A stretch of 64,000 nt of DNA from Anoxybacillus tengchongensis (GCF_014201585.1 NZ_JACHES010000006.1:62001-126000), one strand, 5' to 3'. Positions 9,526 through 18,770 are shown, counted from the first letter of the stretch. The notes: generated from the letters alone by a model not told the origin. Program-made: numbers and translations.

Positions 9526-9556
9526 ATCATTCAAAAACGTTCATTTTTCAGAAAAA

Positions 9557-9586
9557 TAAAAAACTGCCTCACATTGAGACAGCTTC
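9557..9586 (-). terminator. Terminator of the GGDEF/HD-GYP gene
   Basis: On the minus strand CTGTCTCA and TGAGGCAG form an 8-bp stem with one wobble pair and a 3-base loop, followed by TTTTTT. The stem overlaps the stop codon. Confidence 0.75.
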
Positions 9587-11416
9587 ATTTGCATTTGCAA
9601 TTTTTTCTGGATAATATTCTTCAATCATTTGGATAAATGGCTCGACATATTGAGGATCGAATTGCGTCCCAGAACAACGTCGCAATTCAACAATCGCTTC
9701 GGAGAATGTTTTTGTTCGTTGATACGGGCGGTCTGTTGTCATTGCATCAAATGAGTCAATAATGCATAAAATACGTGCTAATTTTGGAATTTCTTCACCT
9801 CTCAGCCCATAAGGGTAACCTCGTCCATCATAACGTTCATGGTGAAGTTCGACAAGCGGAATAACTTCTTCAAACCGACCATCGGAAAGGACAATTTCTT
9901 TTCCCCATATGACGTGTTTTTTCATTATTTCCCATTCATCACGGTCAAGTTTGCTTGTTTTGTTAATAATATCTCGCGAAACTTCGATTTTGCCGATATC
10001 ATGAACAAGTGCACCTAAAATAAGAGTTCGTTTTTCTTCTTCCGTAAGAGACAAACGATCACTAAACTCCATCGCATATTTGAATACACGTTTACTATGG
10101 CGATATGTATATACATCCTTATAGAGAAGCAGTTTCAACTGCTCTTCAATAGCATCTAAATCTTCTTTAAATTTCAATGCATCACGAGATATTCTTTTTT
10201 CATCATATAATTGCACATTATTTTTCCCTTGTGTTTTTGAATAATAAAGCGCTTGGTCTGCCTTATGTAACAATTCGCTTTCCTCATACATTTCGGCTTC
10301 ATACTCCGCAATTCCGCATGAAAACGAAATACAACGATACGGAAGGCGATCAACTCCGTCAAACGGTGTATCATTTAATTTCTTTCGCAACCCATCCATA
10401 AAAGTGGCTGCCTCATGCTTTGTTGTTTTTGGCAAAACGATCGCAAACTCTTCTCCACCATAACGCGCAACAGTAAAACCTTGTTCTTTCGTTTCGTTTT
10501 TTAAATACTCCCCAACAAATTTTAATAATCGGTCACCTTGCACATGGCCATGGTAATCATTATATTTTTTGAAATCATCTAAATCTAAAAAAGCAAGTGA
10601 AAACTGCCCGCCCGCTTTTTTCGTCTCTCGAAACAGTTCCTTTAAATAATCTTTAAAATATCCGTGGTTATATAAGCCGGTGAGGTAATCTTTATTTGCT
10701 TGATTAGACATTTCTTGATACCATTCGAGCACTTTCCCAAATGTAATGGATAATAAAACAACTAAAACCGTAAACAAAAACAATCCAAAAAATCCTTCGT
10801 TATCAATTAAAATAATAAGCACTAAAGAAAGAAGAAGCGTGACAAAATATGCAAAAAATACTTCCTTTAAAAGACCCCTATTAAGAATACCTTTAAACTC
10901 CGGATGGGCGGAAACAACAAAAAATACAAAAGTAATAAACAAGTTTAACAGAAAGTAAACAAATAAGCTAATGATATATGGGAAGAGATTATCAAAATTA
11001 CCCAATCTTTCCGATCCACCGAATAAAGCGAAAACTTTATGAGTAGCAAAAATCATGATGGAGTACATACAAAAATTAAAAATATGTGCCCGATTCGATA
11101 CCGTTCTATTGTATAAAAAGTTTATAAAATACGTTAAAAATAATACTACCAATCCATGACCCAAACTAAAATAAAAAATAGTCGCTAAGTATACAGATGA
11201 CTCCATAGAAAAAGCATTACCATTAGGCGATAATCTCATATCAAAATAACATAATAAAAATGATGCAATGGATAAGTTATAAATCCAAACCCAATCATTT
11301 AATGAATATTCATTTGGAGATACATTCATTACAAAAAATATAAAACCCAAAACTAAAATAAAGGTTAAGTATATTTTAGACATCAAAGAGAATCTATTTA
11401 TTAACTTATTTGACAT
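9569..11416 (-). CDS. Membrane GGDEF and HD-GYP cyclic-di-GMP protein
   Basis: About 615 residues. The first 215 hold seven to eight membrane helices of unknown sensory type. A GGDEF domain (about 230-395) has ARYGGEEFAIVLP, an intact active-site motif for cyclic-di-GMP synthesis. An HD-GYP domain (about 410-600) has HDIGKIE, then HHERYDGRGYPYGL, the complete HD...HHE...GYP set for phosphodiesterase activity. Both activities may therefore be present in one polypeptide. ATG at 11416 is used; a GTG three codons upstream is in frame, and the ribosome site is weak. It lies downstream of a small peptide gene and a DUF5317 gene on the same strand. Confidence 0.88.
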   Translation of the reverse strand: MSNKLINRFSLMSKIYLTFILVLGFIFFVMNVSPNEYSLNDWVWIYNLSIASFLLCYFDMRLSPNGNAFSMESSVYLATIFYFSLGHGLVVLFLTYFINFLYNRTVSNRAHIFNFCMYSIMIFATHKVFALFGGSERLGNFDNLFPYIISLFVYFLLNLFITFVFFVVSAHPEFKGILNRGLLKEVFFAYFVTLLLSLVLIILIDNEGFFGLFLFTVLVVLLSITFGKVLEWYQEMSNQANKDYLTGLYNHGYFKDYLKELFRETKKAGGQFSLAFLDLDDFKKYNDYHGHVQGDRLLKFVGEYLKNETKEQGFTVARYGGEEFAIVLPKTTKHEAATFMDGLRKKLNDTPFDGVDRLPYRCISFSCGIAEYEAEMYEESELLHKADQALYYSKTQGKNNVQLYDEKRISRDALKFKEDLDAIEEQLKLLLYKDVYTYRHSKRVFKYAMEFSDRLSLTEEEKRTLILGALVHDIGKIEVSRDIINKTSKLDRDEWEIMKKHVIWGKEIVLSDGRFEEVIPLVELHHERYDGRGYPYGLRGEEIPKLARILCIIDSFDAMTTDRPYQRTKTFSEAIVELRRCSGTQFDPQYVEPFIQMIEEYYPEKIANANEAVSM

Positions 11417-11462
11417 ATAGATCACTCACTACTTTTAGATTTAATTTTGTTTTGTTTATAAA

Positions 11463-11489
11463 AATTAGGGAGATTTTTCTCCCCCTAAA
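11463..11489 (-). terminator. Terminator or attenuator after the 30-aa peptide gene
   Basis: On the minus strand TTAGGGGGAGA pairs with TCTCCCTAA around an A-rich loop, followed by TTTTTA. It lies between the peptide stop and the GGDEF/HD-GYP start, so it either separates the two units or controls read-through. Confidence 0.65.
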
Positions 11490-11495
11490 CGTTCT

Positions 11496-11588
11496 TTAAA
11501 AATTCACTTTAATCCCTGATGTCAAAGCGACAACAACAGAACCGATAACAATTAAGTTAATAAGTACATTTTTCACGCGTGCGTTCAT
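11496..11588 (-). CDS. 30-residue hydrophobic peptide
   Basis: A very short frame encoding a 30-residue peptide: a basic start (MNARVKNV), an uninterrupted hydrophobic stretch at about residues 9-24, and a polar tail ending GIKVNF. GGGAGGTG sits just upstream of the ATG at 11588, which supports real translation. It begins 6 bases after the DUF5317 stop, so the two are almost surely co-transcribed. It resembles a single-pass membrane micropeptide or a secreted signal precursor. I do not recognise a family, and the function is unknown. Confidence 0.6.
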   Translation of the reverse strand: MNARVKNVLINLIVIGSVVVALTSGIKVNF

Positions 11589-11593
11589 GCTTT

Positions 11594-12175
11594 TCACCTC
11601 CCTTCATGTGTTGGTTGAAGAGAATTTGTTTGTTTTTCTTTCATCATTAAATACTGAATAAACAAAAAGACGCCAATATTCATGACAACATCGCCAATGC
11701 TAATGACTTTCGCTCGCGGATAAGGCGGTGCTAATGGAATAATGTCACCTAAAAACGGGAAAATAGTATCAGCTGTAATAACTGTATGCTTCCCGTAAAG
11801 CCCTGTTTTCAAAAGTTCAACATATTCTTGTCCTAAAACCGCTTGTGTAGCTTCAAGCGATACGGGCATTCTGCCACCGTTTAACGCGATAACAATGAAA
11901 TTCAAGAGCACTCCAACAAAAATCGTCTTCATCCCTGGATAATGGCGGTTAAGCCAAATAAATGTTAATCCGACAATGTAAACGATAATAAATGTAATGT
12001 TGCTTATATTCGCTAATATAGCGATTCGGTCTTGCAATAGGAAGAAAATCCATTGCACAAGCAACAGCACAGGGAAGATCCAACCACCTTTTAACTTCAA
12101 TGTTGCGATCCCTTTAAAATTGCCTCCGCGAAATAAACCGATTAAAATGCTTAAAATAATTCCATCGTATACCAT
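11594..12175 (-). CDS. DUF5317-type integral membrane protein
   Basis: A 193-residue protein with about five membrane helices. It carries the pattern LFRGGNFKGIATLKLKGGW near the N-terminus and ALNGGRMPVS followed by PFLGDIIPL in the second half. I associate these with the DUF5317 family, which has no established function. ATG at 12175 follows GTGAGGG; the longer frame to 12202 has no ribosome site. It heads a small unit with the 30-residue peptide downstream. The conserved glycine- and arginine-rich loops suggest a ligand or peptide-handling site, but that is a guess. Confidence 0.65.
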   Translation of the reverse strand: MVYDGIILSILIGLFRGGNFKGIATLKLKGGWIFPVLLLVQWIFFLLQDRIAILANISNITFIIVYIVGLTFIWLNRHYPGMKTIFVGVLLNFIVIALNGGRMPVSLEATQAVLGQEYVELLKTGLYGKHTVITADTIFPFLGDIIPLAPPYPRAKVISIGDVVMNIGVFLFIQYLMMKEKQTNSLQPTHEGR

Positions 12176-12222
12176 ATAACCCTCACATTTCTTCAAAAAC
12201 AAAAATTTTTGTCTTTTTATTG

Positions 12223-12279
12223 ATTATAATAGCACATTTTTTTTTATATGAAAACGATTATATTGACGAAATATTTCGT
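12223..12279 (-). promoter_or_regulatory. DUF5317 promoter with an upstream palindrome
   Basis: On the minus strand TTCATA (12247-12252), an 18-base spacer and TATAAT (12223-12228) make a likely promoter. A perfect 14-bp palindrome, ACGAAATATTTCGT, lies at 12266-12279, upstream of the -35 box, and could be an activator site. Confidence 0.5.
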
Positions 12280-12288
12280 TTTTCTTAC

Positions 12289-12309
12289 TGATTATTTAGA
12301 ACATAGTTT
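12289..12309. repeat. Copy 2 of the 21-bp dispersed repeat
   Basis: Exact match to 5263-5283. It lies between the glpK terminator and the palindrome upstream of the DUF5317 promoter. Confidence 0.7.
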
Positions 12310-12318
12310 TATTTATAG

Positions 12319-12348
12319 AAAAACCGACTGCCCAAAAGACAGCCGGTT
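12319..12348 (-). terminator. Terminator of glpK
   Basis: On the minus strand AACCGGCTGTC and GGCAGTCGGTT form an 11-bp stem allowing wobble pairs, followed by TTTTTC. Confidence 0.75.
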
Positions 12349-12355
12349 TGGCTCT

Positions 12356-13912
<1,557 letters not shown>

Positions 13913-13937
13913 TCACTAACATGATGAACTTACTATA

Positions 13938-13966
13938 AGACTAATCAATTTCGAAAACGCTGTCAA
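13938..13966 (-). promoter_or_regulatory. glpK promoter overlapped by a cre site
   Basis: On the minus strand TTGACA (13961-13966), a 17-base spacer and TAGTCT (13938-13943) form the promoter. TCGAAAACGCTGTCA at 13951-13965 fits the cre consensus WTGNAANCGNWNNCA with one mismatch and covers the spacer and -35 box, so CcpA should block transcription in the presence of glucose. Confidence 0.75.
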
Positions 13967-13974
13967 TACATTTA

Positions 13975-14526
13975 TTACGGAGCAAAATACCGCCAAAGTT
14001 CGACATTTGATGTCGTTACCGCAACAGCTCCTGCCGCAAGCGCTGCTTCGACTTCGGTTTCGTTTTCGATTAACCCTCCAGCAATAATTTTCTTTCCGGT
14101 TCGTTCGTGAAGTTGAGCAATGACTTTTGGAACAACACCAGGCAATACTTCAATATAATCCGGATTTGTTTTTTCTACAAGCTGAACACTTCGCTCAAAG
14201 GCATTTGAATCAATAATAAATGTGCGTTGAATCGCAACAACACCTTTTTGCCTTGCTTTCGTAATCACACTACTTTTTGTTGAGATCAGTCCGTATGGTT
14301 TAACGAGCTGACATAAAAATTCCGTCGCATACTCATCACTTTTTAACCCTTGTATTAAATCAACGTGAAGAAACATTTTTTTCCCATGCTCATTTGCATA
14401 TGTATACACGCTTTTCAACATACCGATATGAATGTCTAAAAACACCCCATATTCATAATTCATTTTTATTAGTTTATCAAAATCTTTCATCGAGCGCACT
14501 GCTGGCAAAATACGTTGTCCGTTCAT
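13975..14526 (-). CDS. glpP: Glycerol uptake operon antiterminator
   Basis: A 183-residue GlpP-family RNA-binding antiterminator. Its pattern includes [17 protein letters not shown] at the N-terminus, [19 protein letters not shown] near residues 77-95, [15 protein letters not shown] and [21 protein letters not shown]. This TIM-barrel-like fold senses glycerol 3-phosphate. It overlaps yjbQ by 4 bases upstream and precedes glpK, whose leader holds a matching terminator. Confidence 0.92.
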   Translation of the reverse strand: MNGQRILPAVRSMKDFDKLIKMNYEYGVFLDIHIGMLKSVYTYANEHGKKMFLHVDLIQGLKSDEYATEFLCQLVKPYGLISTKSSVITKARQKGVVAIQRTFIIDSNAFERSVQLVEKTNPDYIEVLPGVVPKVIAQLHERTGKKIIAGGLIENETEVEAALAAGAVAVTTSNVELWRYFAP

Positions 14527-14927
14527 CCTTCCATCACCTTCACATAAAACGTGCGCGTTCGCGGTCCGTCAAACTCGCAAAAATAAATGCCTTGCCACGT
14601 CCCAAGAAGCAGCTGACTTTTTGTGACAATAACATACGCTGATGAACCAACTGTGCTTGCTTTCATATGTGCTGCTGTGTTTCCTTCGCCGTGTCGATCG
14701 AGTGGATGATGCCATGGATACAACTCATCAAAACGGCGAATCATATCTCGTTTGACATCGGGATCGGCATTTTCATTAATCGTGATTCCTGCTGTCGTGT
14801 GCGGACAATAAACAACAACAATTCCTTCTTGTACACCACTCTCTGTAATAAAAGATTGAACAAAAGAAGTAATGTCTACAAACTCATCTCGCTTCGTCGT
14901 TTGAATCGTCCATTGCTTCATCATCAT
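14523..14927 (-). CDS. YjbQ/UPF0047 family protein
   Basis: A 134-residue protein with the family signatures [19 protein letters not shown] (about residues 45-63) and [17 protein letters not shown] (about 107-123). Members have been proposed to act as thiamin phosphate synthase or phosphatase-like enzymes, and the conserved histidines suggest a metal site. The physiological role is unsettled. It overlaps glpP by 4 bases (ATGA), so it is co-translated with the antiterminator; a functional link is not obvious. Confidence 0.85.
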   Translation of the reverse strand: MMMKQWTIQTTKRDEFVDITSFVQSFITESGVQEGIVVVYCPHTTAGITINENADPDVKRDMIRRFDELYPWHHPLDRHGEGNTAAHMKASTVGSSAYVIVTKSQLLLGTWQGIYFCEFDGPRTRTFYVKVMEG

Positions 14928-15024
14928 ACTTTCCCACCTTTATTTTTAATATATTTACAATCATATATATTTTCACATTTCTTTTCCATAAAAAATTCCT
15001 GACTTAACAGCTCCTAACGTTGTT

Positions 15025-15048
15025 AAAGCCCAGATCATTCTGGGCTTT
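15025..15048 (-). terminator. Hairpin after the 82-aa gene
   Basis: AAAGCCCAGA (15025-15034) and TCTGGGCTTT (15039-15048) form a perfect 10-bp stem with a 4-base loop that overlaps the stop codon. The trailing T run is short. Confidence 0.7.
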
Positions 15049-15295
15049 AGTCGTATACGTGATGGGACGGAATAATATAATCAACCGAAATCACAGGCAA
15101 ATCGTGTTGTTCAACTGAGGCAACAATTAAACCTTGTTTGCTTACAATACCAAATTGTTCTTTCTGTTGATCAAATGCTGCTTCACCAAATGCTAAAACC
15201 GTGTGATATAACTTTTCTTGATCAACTTTTTGCTTCCGTACATGATTGCTTAACTTAATGATCACTTCTTTCCCACGAATTTGACCACGATACAT
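15047..15295 (-). CDS. Hypothetical 82-residue protein
   Basis: I do not recognise this small soluble protein. It begins MYRGQIRGKEVIIKLSNHV and continues with an alternating hydrophobic pattern (VLAFGEAAFDQQ, FGIVSKQGLIVASVEQHD, VISVDYIIPSHHVYD). That looks like a compact mixed alpha/beta fold without membrane segments. ATG at 15295 follows GGAAGTGAG; the longer frame to 15340 is less likely. It is transcribed divergently from cspD. Confidence 0.6.
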   Translation of the reverse strand: MYRGQIRGKEVIIKLSNHVRKQKVDQEKLYHTVLAFGEAAFDQQKEQFGIVSKQGLIVASVEQHDLPVISVDYIIPSHHVYD

Positions 15296-15394
15296 GCCAC
15301 TCACTTCCTTTCTATACTCCTTACTGTTAATGTTATGCACTTAAGATAAAAATCCTTCTCTTAAAAAATTTTTTGAAAAAATCGCCTTTTTGTC

Positions 15395-15543
15395 TTGACT
15401 CTTCCTTGTTGTTCGTGTATAGTCTAATTATCATCTAACTGAATATATGTCCTGCACCGAGTGGTTGCTGTGAGTATATTCCGTTATATGAAAAATTTTT
15501 TCATTAGCCTATTGGCTAAAAGGTATTAGGAGGATTCAGTATT
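15395..15543 (+). promoter_or_regulatory. cspD promoter and structured 5' leader
   Basis: TTGACT (15395-15400), a 17-base spacer and TATAGT (15418-15423) form a strong promoter. About 110 bases of untranslated leader follow. It contains ATGAAAAAT paired with TTTTTCAT (15489-15504) and a small hairpin, TAGCC/GGCTA (15505-15518), shortly before the AGGAGG site. Long structured leaders are usual for cold-shock genes. Confidence 0.7.
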
Positions 15544-15744
15544 ATGCAAAACGGTAAAGTAAAATGGTTTAACAACGAAAAAGGTTACGGATTCATCGAA
15601 GTAGAAGGCGGAGACGATGTATTCGTACACTTCACAGCAATCCAAGGTGAAGGTTACAAAACATTAGAAGAAGGTCAAGCTGTTTCTTTTGAAATCGTTC
15701 AAGGAAACCGTGGCCCTCAAGCTGCAAACGTAGTGAAATTATAA
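15544..15744 (+). CDS. cspD: Cold-shock RNA chaperone
   Basis: A 66-residue CspA-family protein that binds single-stranded RNA and DNA and melts structures at low temperature. RNP1 is KGYGFIEV (residues 13-20) and RNP2 is VFVHFTAI (about 27-34). The length is exactly that of B. subtilis CspB/CspD, and the neighbourhood with ypzA, ypeQ, ypeP and ypdP downstream points to cspD. TTAGGAGGA precedes the start. Confidence 0.92.
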   Translation: MQNGKVKWFNNEKGYGFIEVEGGDDVFVHFTAIQGEGYKTLEEGQAVSFEIVQGNRGPQAANVVKL

Positions 15745-15775
15745 TCGTCTGAGATGATTCATATATAGCTCGACG

Positions 15776-15803
15776 AAAAGACCAGCAAATGCTGGTCTTT
15801 TTT
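15776..15803 (+). terminator. Terminator of cspD
   Basis: AAAGACCAGCA and TGCTGGTCTTT form a perfect stem followed by TTTT. Confidence 0.85.
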
Positions 15804-15855
15804 ATTACATACTCTCCTCTTTTCACACAAATACTACAAGCGAGGAGGGATGACG

Positions 15856-16134
15856 ATGACACAAAATCCAAAGAACCCACATCTTCAGGCTGATAGCGTA
15901 TTTACGAAAATTGAAAATGCACATTTGGCAGTTGAATCAGCGAAAAAAATGGTTGCAGCAGCAACGATGAGCTTAGATGAACACGCTTTTGTTCATGCAA
16001 AACAAGCGATTGAAAATGCAAAAGAAGCGATTACGCGTGCCAAAACAAGCACGCAAGATCCCTTGCTTTTGCAATGCGAAAAAGAACTTGCAGATGCACA
16101 CCATCAATTAACTGAAACGATGAATCATATGTAG
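15856..16134 (+). CDS. DUF2564-type small protein (YpzA-like)
   Basis: 92 residues, helical and rich in alanine, with a repeated pattern (TKIENAHLAVESAKKMV, AKQAIENAKEAITRAK) that should form a helical hairpin. It matches what I recall of DUF2564 (B. subtilis YpzA), and its place after cspD supports that. ATG at 15856 gives seven bases to GGAGG; the ATG two codons earlier is too close. The function is unknown. Confidence 0.6.
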   Translation: MTQNPKNPHLQADSVFTKIENAHLAVESAKKMVAAATMSLDEHAFVHAKQAIENAKEAITRAKTSTQDPLLLQCEKELADAHHQLTETMNHM

Positions 16135-16136
16135 CA

Positions 16137-16176
16137 ACAAGGTGTCCCGTATACTTGGGGCACCTTGTTACGTTTT
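16137..16176. terminator. Bidirectional terminator between ypzA-like and ypeQ-like genes
   Basis: AACAAGGTGTCCC and GGGGCACCTTGTT form a 12- to 13-bp stem followed by ACGTTTTTTG on the plus strand. It lies at the ends of two convergent genes. Confidence 0.8.
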
Positions 16177-16356
16177 TTGTTTCGCGAGCAACTGACCGTA
16201 TTGTTGAATTTTTTCCCCTACTGTACACATTTGAATACAAAACGATTGTGCATACGATTTTCCGCACTCTTTACGAAACGTTCTCTTCACAAAACAACCT
16301 TCGCAATACGTATCGAATAATTCATTTATCCGAAACAACACGTCTTTTCGATTCAT
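16168..16356 (-). CDS. Small zinc-finger protein (YpeQ-like)
   Basis: A 62-residue protein with a cysteine set, CEGC near residue 19, a cysteine in RKECGKSYAQ and CIQMC near residue 41. It fits a small zinc-binding domain of the type annotated as zinc-finger in Bacillus YpeQ. It overlaps the start of the RNase H-like gene upstream by 4 bases. The function is not established. Confidence 0.7.
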   Translation of the reverse strand: MNRKDVLFRINELFDTYCEGCFVKRTFRKECGKSYAQSFCIQMCTVGEKIQQYGQLLAKQKT

Positions 16357-17015
16357 CGTTTACGCTCCAATTGTATTGTACTTCTAATCATCGTCCCTCG
16401 AAGCGCCTGCGTTGCTAACTGATCGGCTTCACTATTTTCTTTTCTACCAATCGGTTCATAAATAGGAGAAATACGAAGCTTCTCCATTTTTTGCTCAATT
16501 CGCTTCACCCATCTTCCTTCGTCTGAAAATACAGGCCAATCACTAGATAATTGATGCAATACAACATGCGCATCCCCGCGGAACACAACGGGTAAATGGT
16601 GAACACCAAGATGTTCAAGTTGCTCAAGTAAAAAATGAAATGCCGCATACTCTGCTTCGTTATTTGATTGTAATTCATCTAACTGCGCATTTGCGCGGAT
16701 ACGAAATTGTTCACCGTTTTGTTTATAATAAATAACGATCCCAATCCCTGCTTTTTTCGTTTGACGATCAAACCCACCGTCAAAATAAGCAATCACATCA
16801 TGCGGTTCCGTTTCAATTTCTTTCATTAGCTTGATTAACTCTTTTTTCGTCCACGCCACATCGCTTGCATCATAAAATAAAAGTTGTTTCACTCTCCCTG
16901 TTTTTTCTATATCCTCTGCAAAAATTAAAGCCTCCGTCACTTCCATCTCTGTTGATGTCCACACCATTTCCTTTTTCTTCGGTGTTACATATGTCCACTC
17001 CATAAATACCTTCAT
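16353..17015 (-). CDS. RNase H-like protein (YpeP)
   Basis: 220 residues: an N-terminal extension of about 65 residues, then an RNase HI-type domain. The catalytic carboxylates are visible: Asp in IAYFDGGF, Glu in SNNEAEYAAF, Asp in FRGDAHVVL, and Asp in ENSEADQLATQA. It could cleave RNA in RNA/DNA hybrids or act as a YpeP-type nuclease of unknown target. ATG at 17015 has AAGGTGA upstream; a GTG three codons earlier is possible. It is coupled to the YpeQ-like gene. Confidence 0.82.
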   Translation of the reverse strand: MKVFMEWTYVTPKKKEMVWTSTEMEVTEALIFAEDIEKTGRVKQLLFYDASDVAWTKKELIKLMKEIETEPHDVIAYFDGGFDRQTKKAGIGIVIYYKQNGEQFRIRANAQLDELQSNNEAEYAAFHFLLEQLEHLGVHHLPVVFRGDAHVVLHQLSSDWPVFSDEGRWVKRIEQKMEKLRISPIYEPIGRKENSEADQLATQALRGTMIRSTIQLERKR

Positions 17016-17122
17016 ATCGCTCACCTTTTCTTTTTATTTTATTATAACAGCTTAGACAAATAATGATGTCAGTTGTATAATATCGTTTGTGTCTTTATAT
17101 TTTCATACGAGGAGGGATCACC

Positions 17123-17806
17123 ATGTTTAACGAAATACTCGGTCTTATTTCTGCCATCGTCACCTTTTCACTTGTGTTGCTCATTTATCGTTTCTTTGGT
17201 CGCTCAGGTTTATTCGTATGGATTGGTTTTTCTACTGTCGTTGCTAATTTACAAGTCGTCAAAACGGTTGAATTGCTTAGTATGACAGCTACACTTGGAA
17301 ACGTCATGTACGGAACCGCTTTTTTAGTGACAGACATTTTAAGCGAAAAATATGGGAAGAAAGAAGCACAAAAAGCGGTATGGCTTGGCTTTTTTACACT
17401 TATTTCTCTCACAATCGTCATGCAAATCGCTTTATTGTTTCAGCCGCATGCGAGCGACTTTGCTCAACCAGCGTTAGAAACGATTTTTGGTTTATTGCCA
17501 CGTATCGCGCTTGGTAGCTTGCTTGCTTTTTTAATTAGTCAATCGCTCGATGTTTACTTATTTCATTGGTTTAAAAAGAAATTTCCGCGCGATTCTCAAC
17601 TTTGGATTCGTAATAACGGAAGTACAATGATTAGCCAATTGATCGATACACTCGTTTTCACATCCATTGCTTTTCTCGGTGCATTTCCGTTACATGATTG
17701 GATACAAATTTTTATTACGACGTATGTACTGAAATGGATTGTTGCGATGTTGGATACACCGTTTGTATATTTTGCAAAAAAAATATCCCCAAAATATACA
17801 GAATGA
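17123..17806 (+). CDS. VUT/YhhQ-family queuosine precursor transporter (YpdP)
   Basis: A 227-residue membrane protein with six or so helices. Family features include GTAFLVTDILSEKYGKKEAQKAVWLGF near residues 55-80 and RNNGSTMISQLIDTLVFTSIAF near 165-185. YhhQ-type proteins import preQ0/preQ1 for queuosine tRNA modification. ATG at 17123 follows GAGGAGGG. Its place next to ypeP matches B. subtilis ypdP. Confidence 0.85.
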   Translation: MFNEILGLISAIVTFSLVLLIYRFFGRSGLFVWIGFSTVVANLQVVKTVELLSMTATLGNVMYGTAFLVTDILSEKYGKKEAQKAVWLGFFTLISLTIVMQIALLFQPHASDFAQPALETIFGLLPRIALGSLLAFLISQSLDVYLFHWFKKKFPRDSQLWIRNNGSTMISQLIDTLVFTSIAFLGAFPLHDWIQIFITTYVLKWIVAMLDTPFVYFAKKISPKYTE

Positions 17807-17813
17807 TGGTAAA

Positions 17814-17856
17814 ATGTTGTATGAGACTTCGGTCTTATACAACATTTTTTGCAAAG
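17814..17856 (+). terminator. Terminator of the YhhQ-type gene
   Basis: TGTTGTATGAGAC pairs with GTCTTATACAACA around a tight loop, followed by TTTTTT. The downstream transporter gene starts soon after and may rely on read-through. Confidence 0.8.
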
Positions 17857-17865
17857 GAGAGTCAA

Positions 17866-18762
17866 ATGAAATACAAAGCTGACGTTAGTCTATTGTTTGT
17901 TGCATTCGTTTGGGGTGCTACATTTGTCGTCGTTCAAAACGCCATTGCTTTTTTACCCCCATTGATGTTTAATGGCGTACGTTTTGCGATCGCAAGTGTA
18001 TTGTTATGGATTTGGGTATTTATCTTCGAACGCAAGCCTCTAGATCGACAACTCGTCCGTGCTGGATTGATGCTTGGCGTATGGTTATGTCTTGGATATG
18101 CCTTTCAAACGATTGGCTTATTGTATACTACTTCGTCAAAAGCTGGATTCATTACTGGATTAAATGTTGTTATCGTTCCTCTCCTCTCATTTATCATTTT
18201 AAAACATAAACCTTCGTTTAACGCTGTGATCGGAAGTATATTGGCTACATGCGGGCTATATTTTTTGACCACAAGCGGAGATATGACAATCAACAAAGGC
18301 GATGTGTTTGTGTTTTTATGCGCCATTGCTTTTGCGCTACATATCGTGTCAACAAGCATATATGCAACAAAATTTTCATCTATCCTACTAACTGCTGTTC
18401 AAGTTCAAACCGTATCTATCGTTTGTTTTATATGTTCATATTGGTTTGAAGATTGGTCCCTTATTCCGCTTGCCACTTTTTTTGAATTTGATGTATGGAT
18501 GGCTCTACTCATTACTGCACTGTTCGCAACAACAATTGCTTTCTTTATTCAAACGCATTTTCAACAATATACATCTCCAACGCGTGTTGCTTTAATTTTT
18601 GCTCTCGAACCTGTTTTTGCCGCTTTAACTGCATATATATGGAATGATGAACGCCTTCAACAAGCAGCTTTATTTGGAGCTGGGCTCATTTTATTAGGGA
18701 TGGTATTATCTGAACTTCCTCAACATATATGGCAAAGAAAGAAGAGCGCTCGCCTTTCATAG
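17866..18762 (+). CDS. DMT superfamily (EamA) transporter
   Basis: 298 residues with ten predicted membrane helices in two EamA repeats (about 8-140 and 150-285). Typical motifs are FVAFVWGATFVVVQNAI at the first helix and RVALIFALEPVFAALTAY with GAGLILLGMVLSE at the end. These proteins export amino acids or metabolites; the substrate is unknown. ATG at 17866 follows AAAGGAGAG. The preceding strong terminator suggests weak or separate transcription. Confidence 0.88.
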   Translation: MKYKADVSLLFVAFVWGATFVVVQNAIAFLPPLMFNGVRFAIASVLLWIWVFIFERKPLDRQLVRAGLMLGVWLCLGYAFQTIGLLYTTSSKAGFITGLNVVIVPLLSFIILKHKPSFNAVIGSILATCGLYFLTTSGDMTINKGDVFVFLCAIAFALHIVSTSIYATKFSSILLTAVQVQTVSIVCFICSYWFEDWSLIPLATFFEFDVWMALLITALFATTIAFFIQTHFQQYTSPTRVALIFALEPVFAALTAYIWNDERLQQAALFGAGLILLGMVLSELPQHIWQRKKSARLS

Positions 18763-18770
18763 CGAGCGCT
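18745..18770. terminator. Hairpin between convergent DMT and yuiD genes
   Basis: AGCGCTCGC (18745-18753) and GCGAGCGCT (18762-18770) form a perfect 9-bp stem overlapping both stop codons. There is no long T run on the plus side. Confidence 0.55.

Noticed and set aside
10174-10401. Opposed small open frames inside the GGDEF/HD-GYP gene
   Set aside because: They are shadows of a coding region with an intact GGDEF motif.
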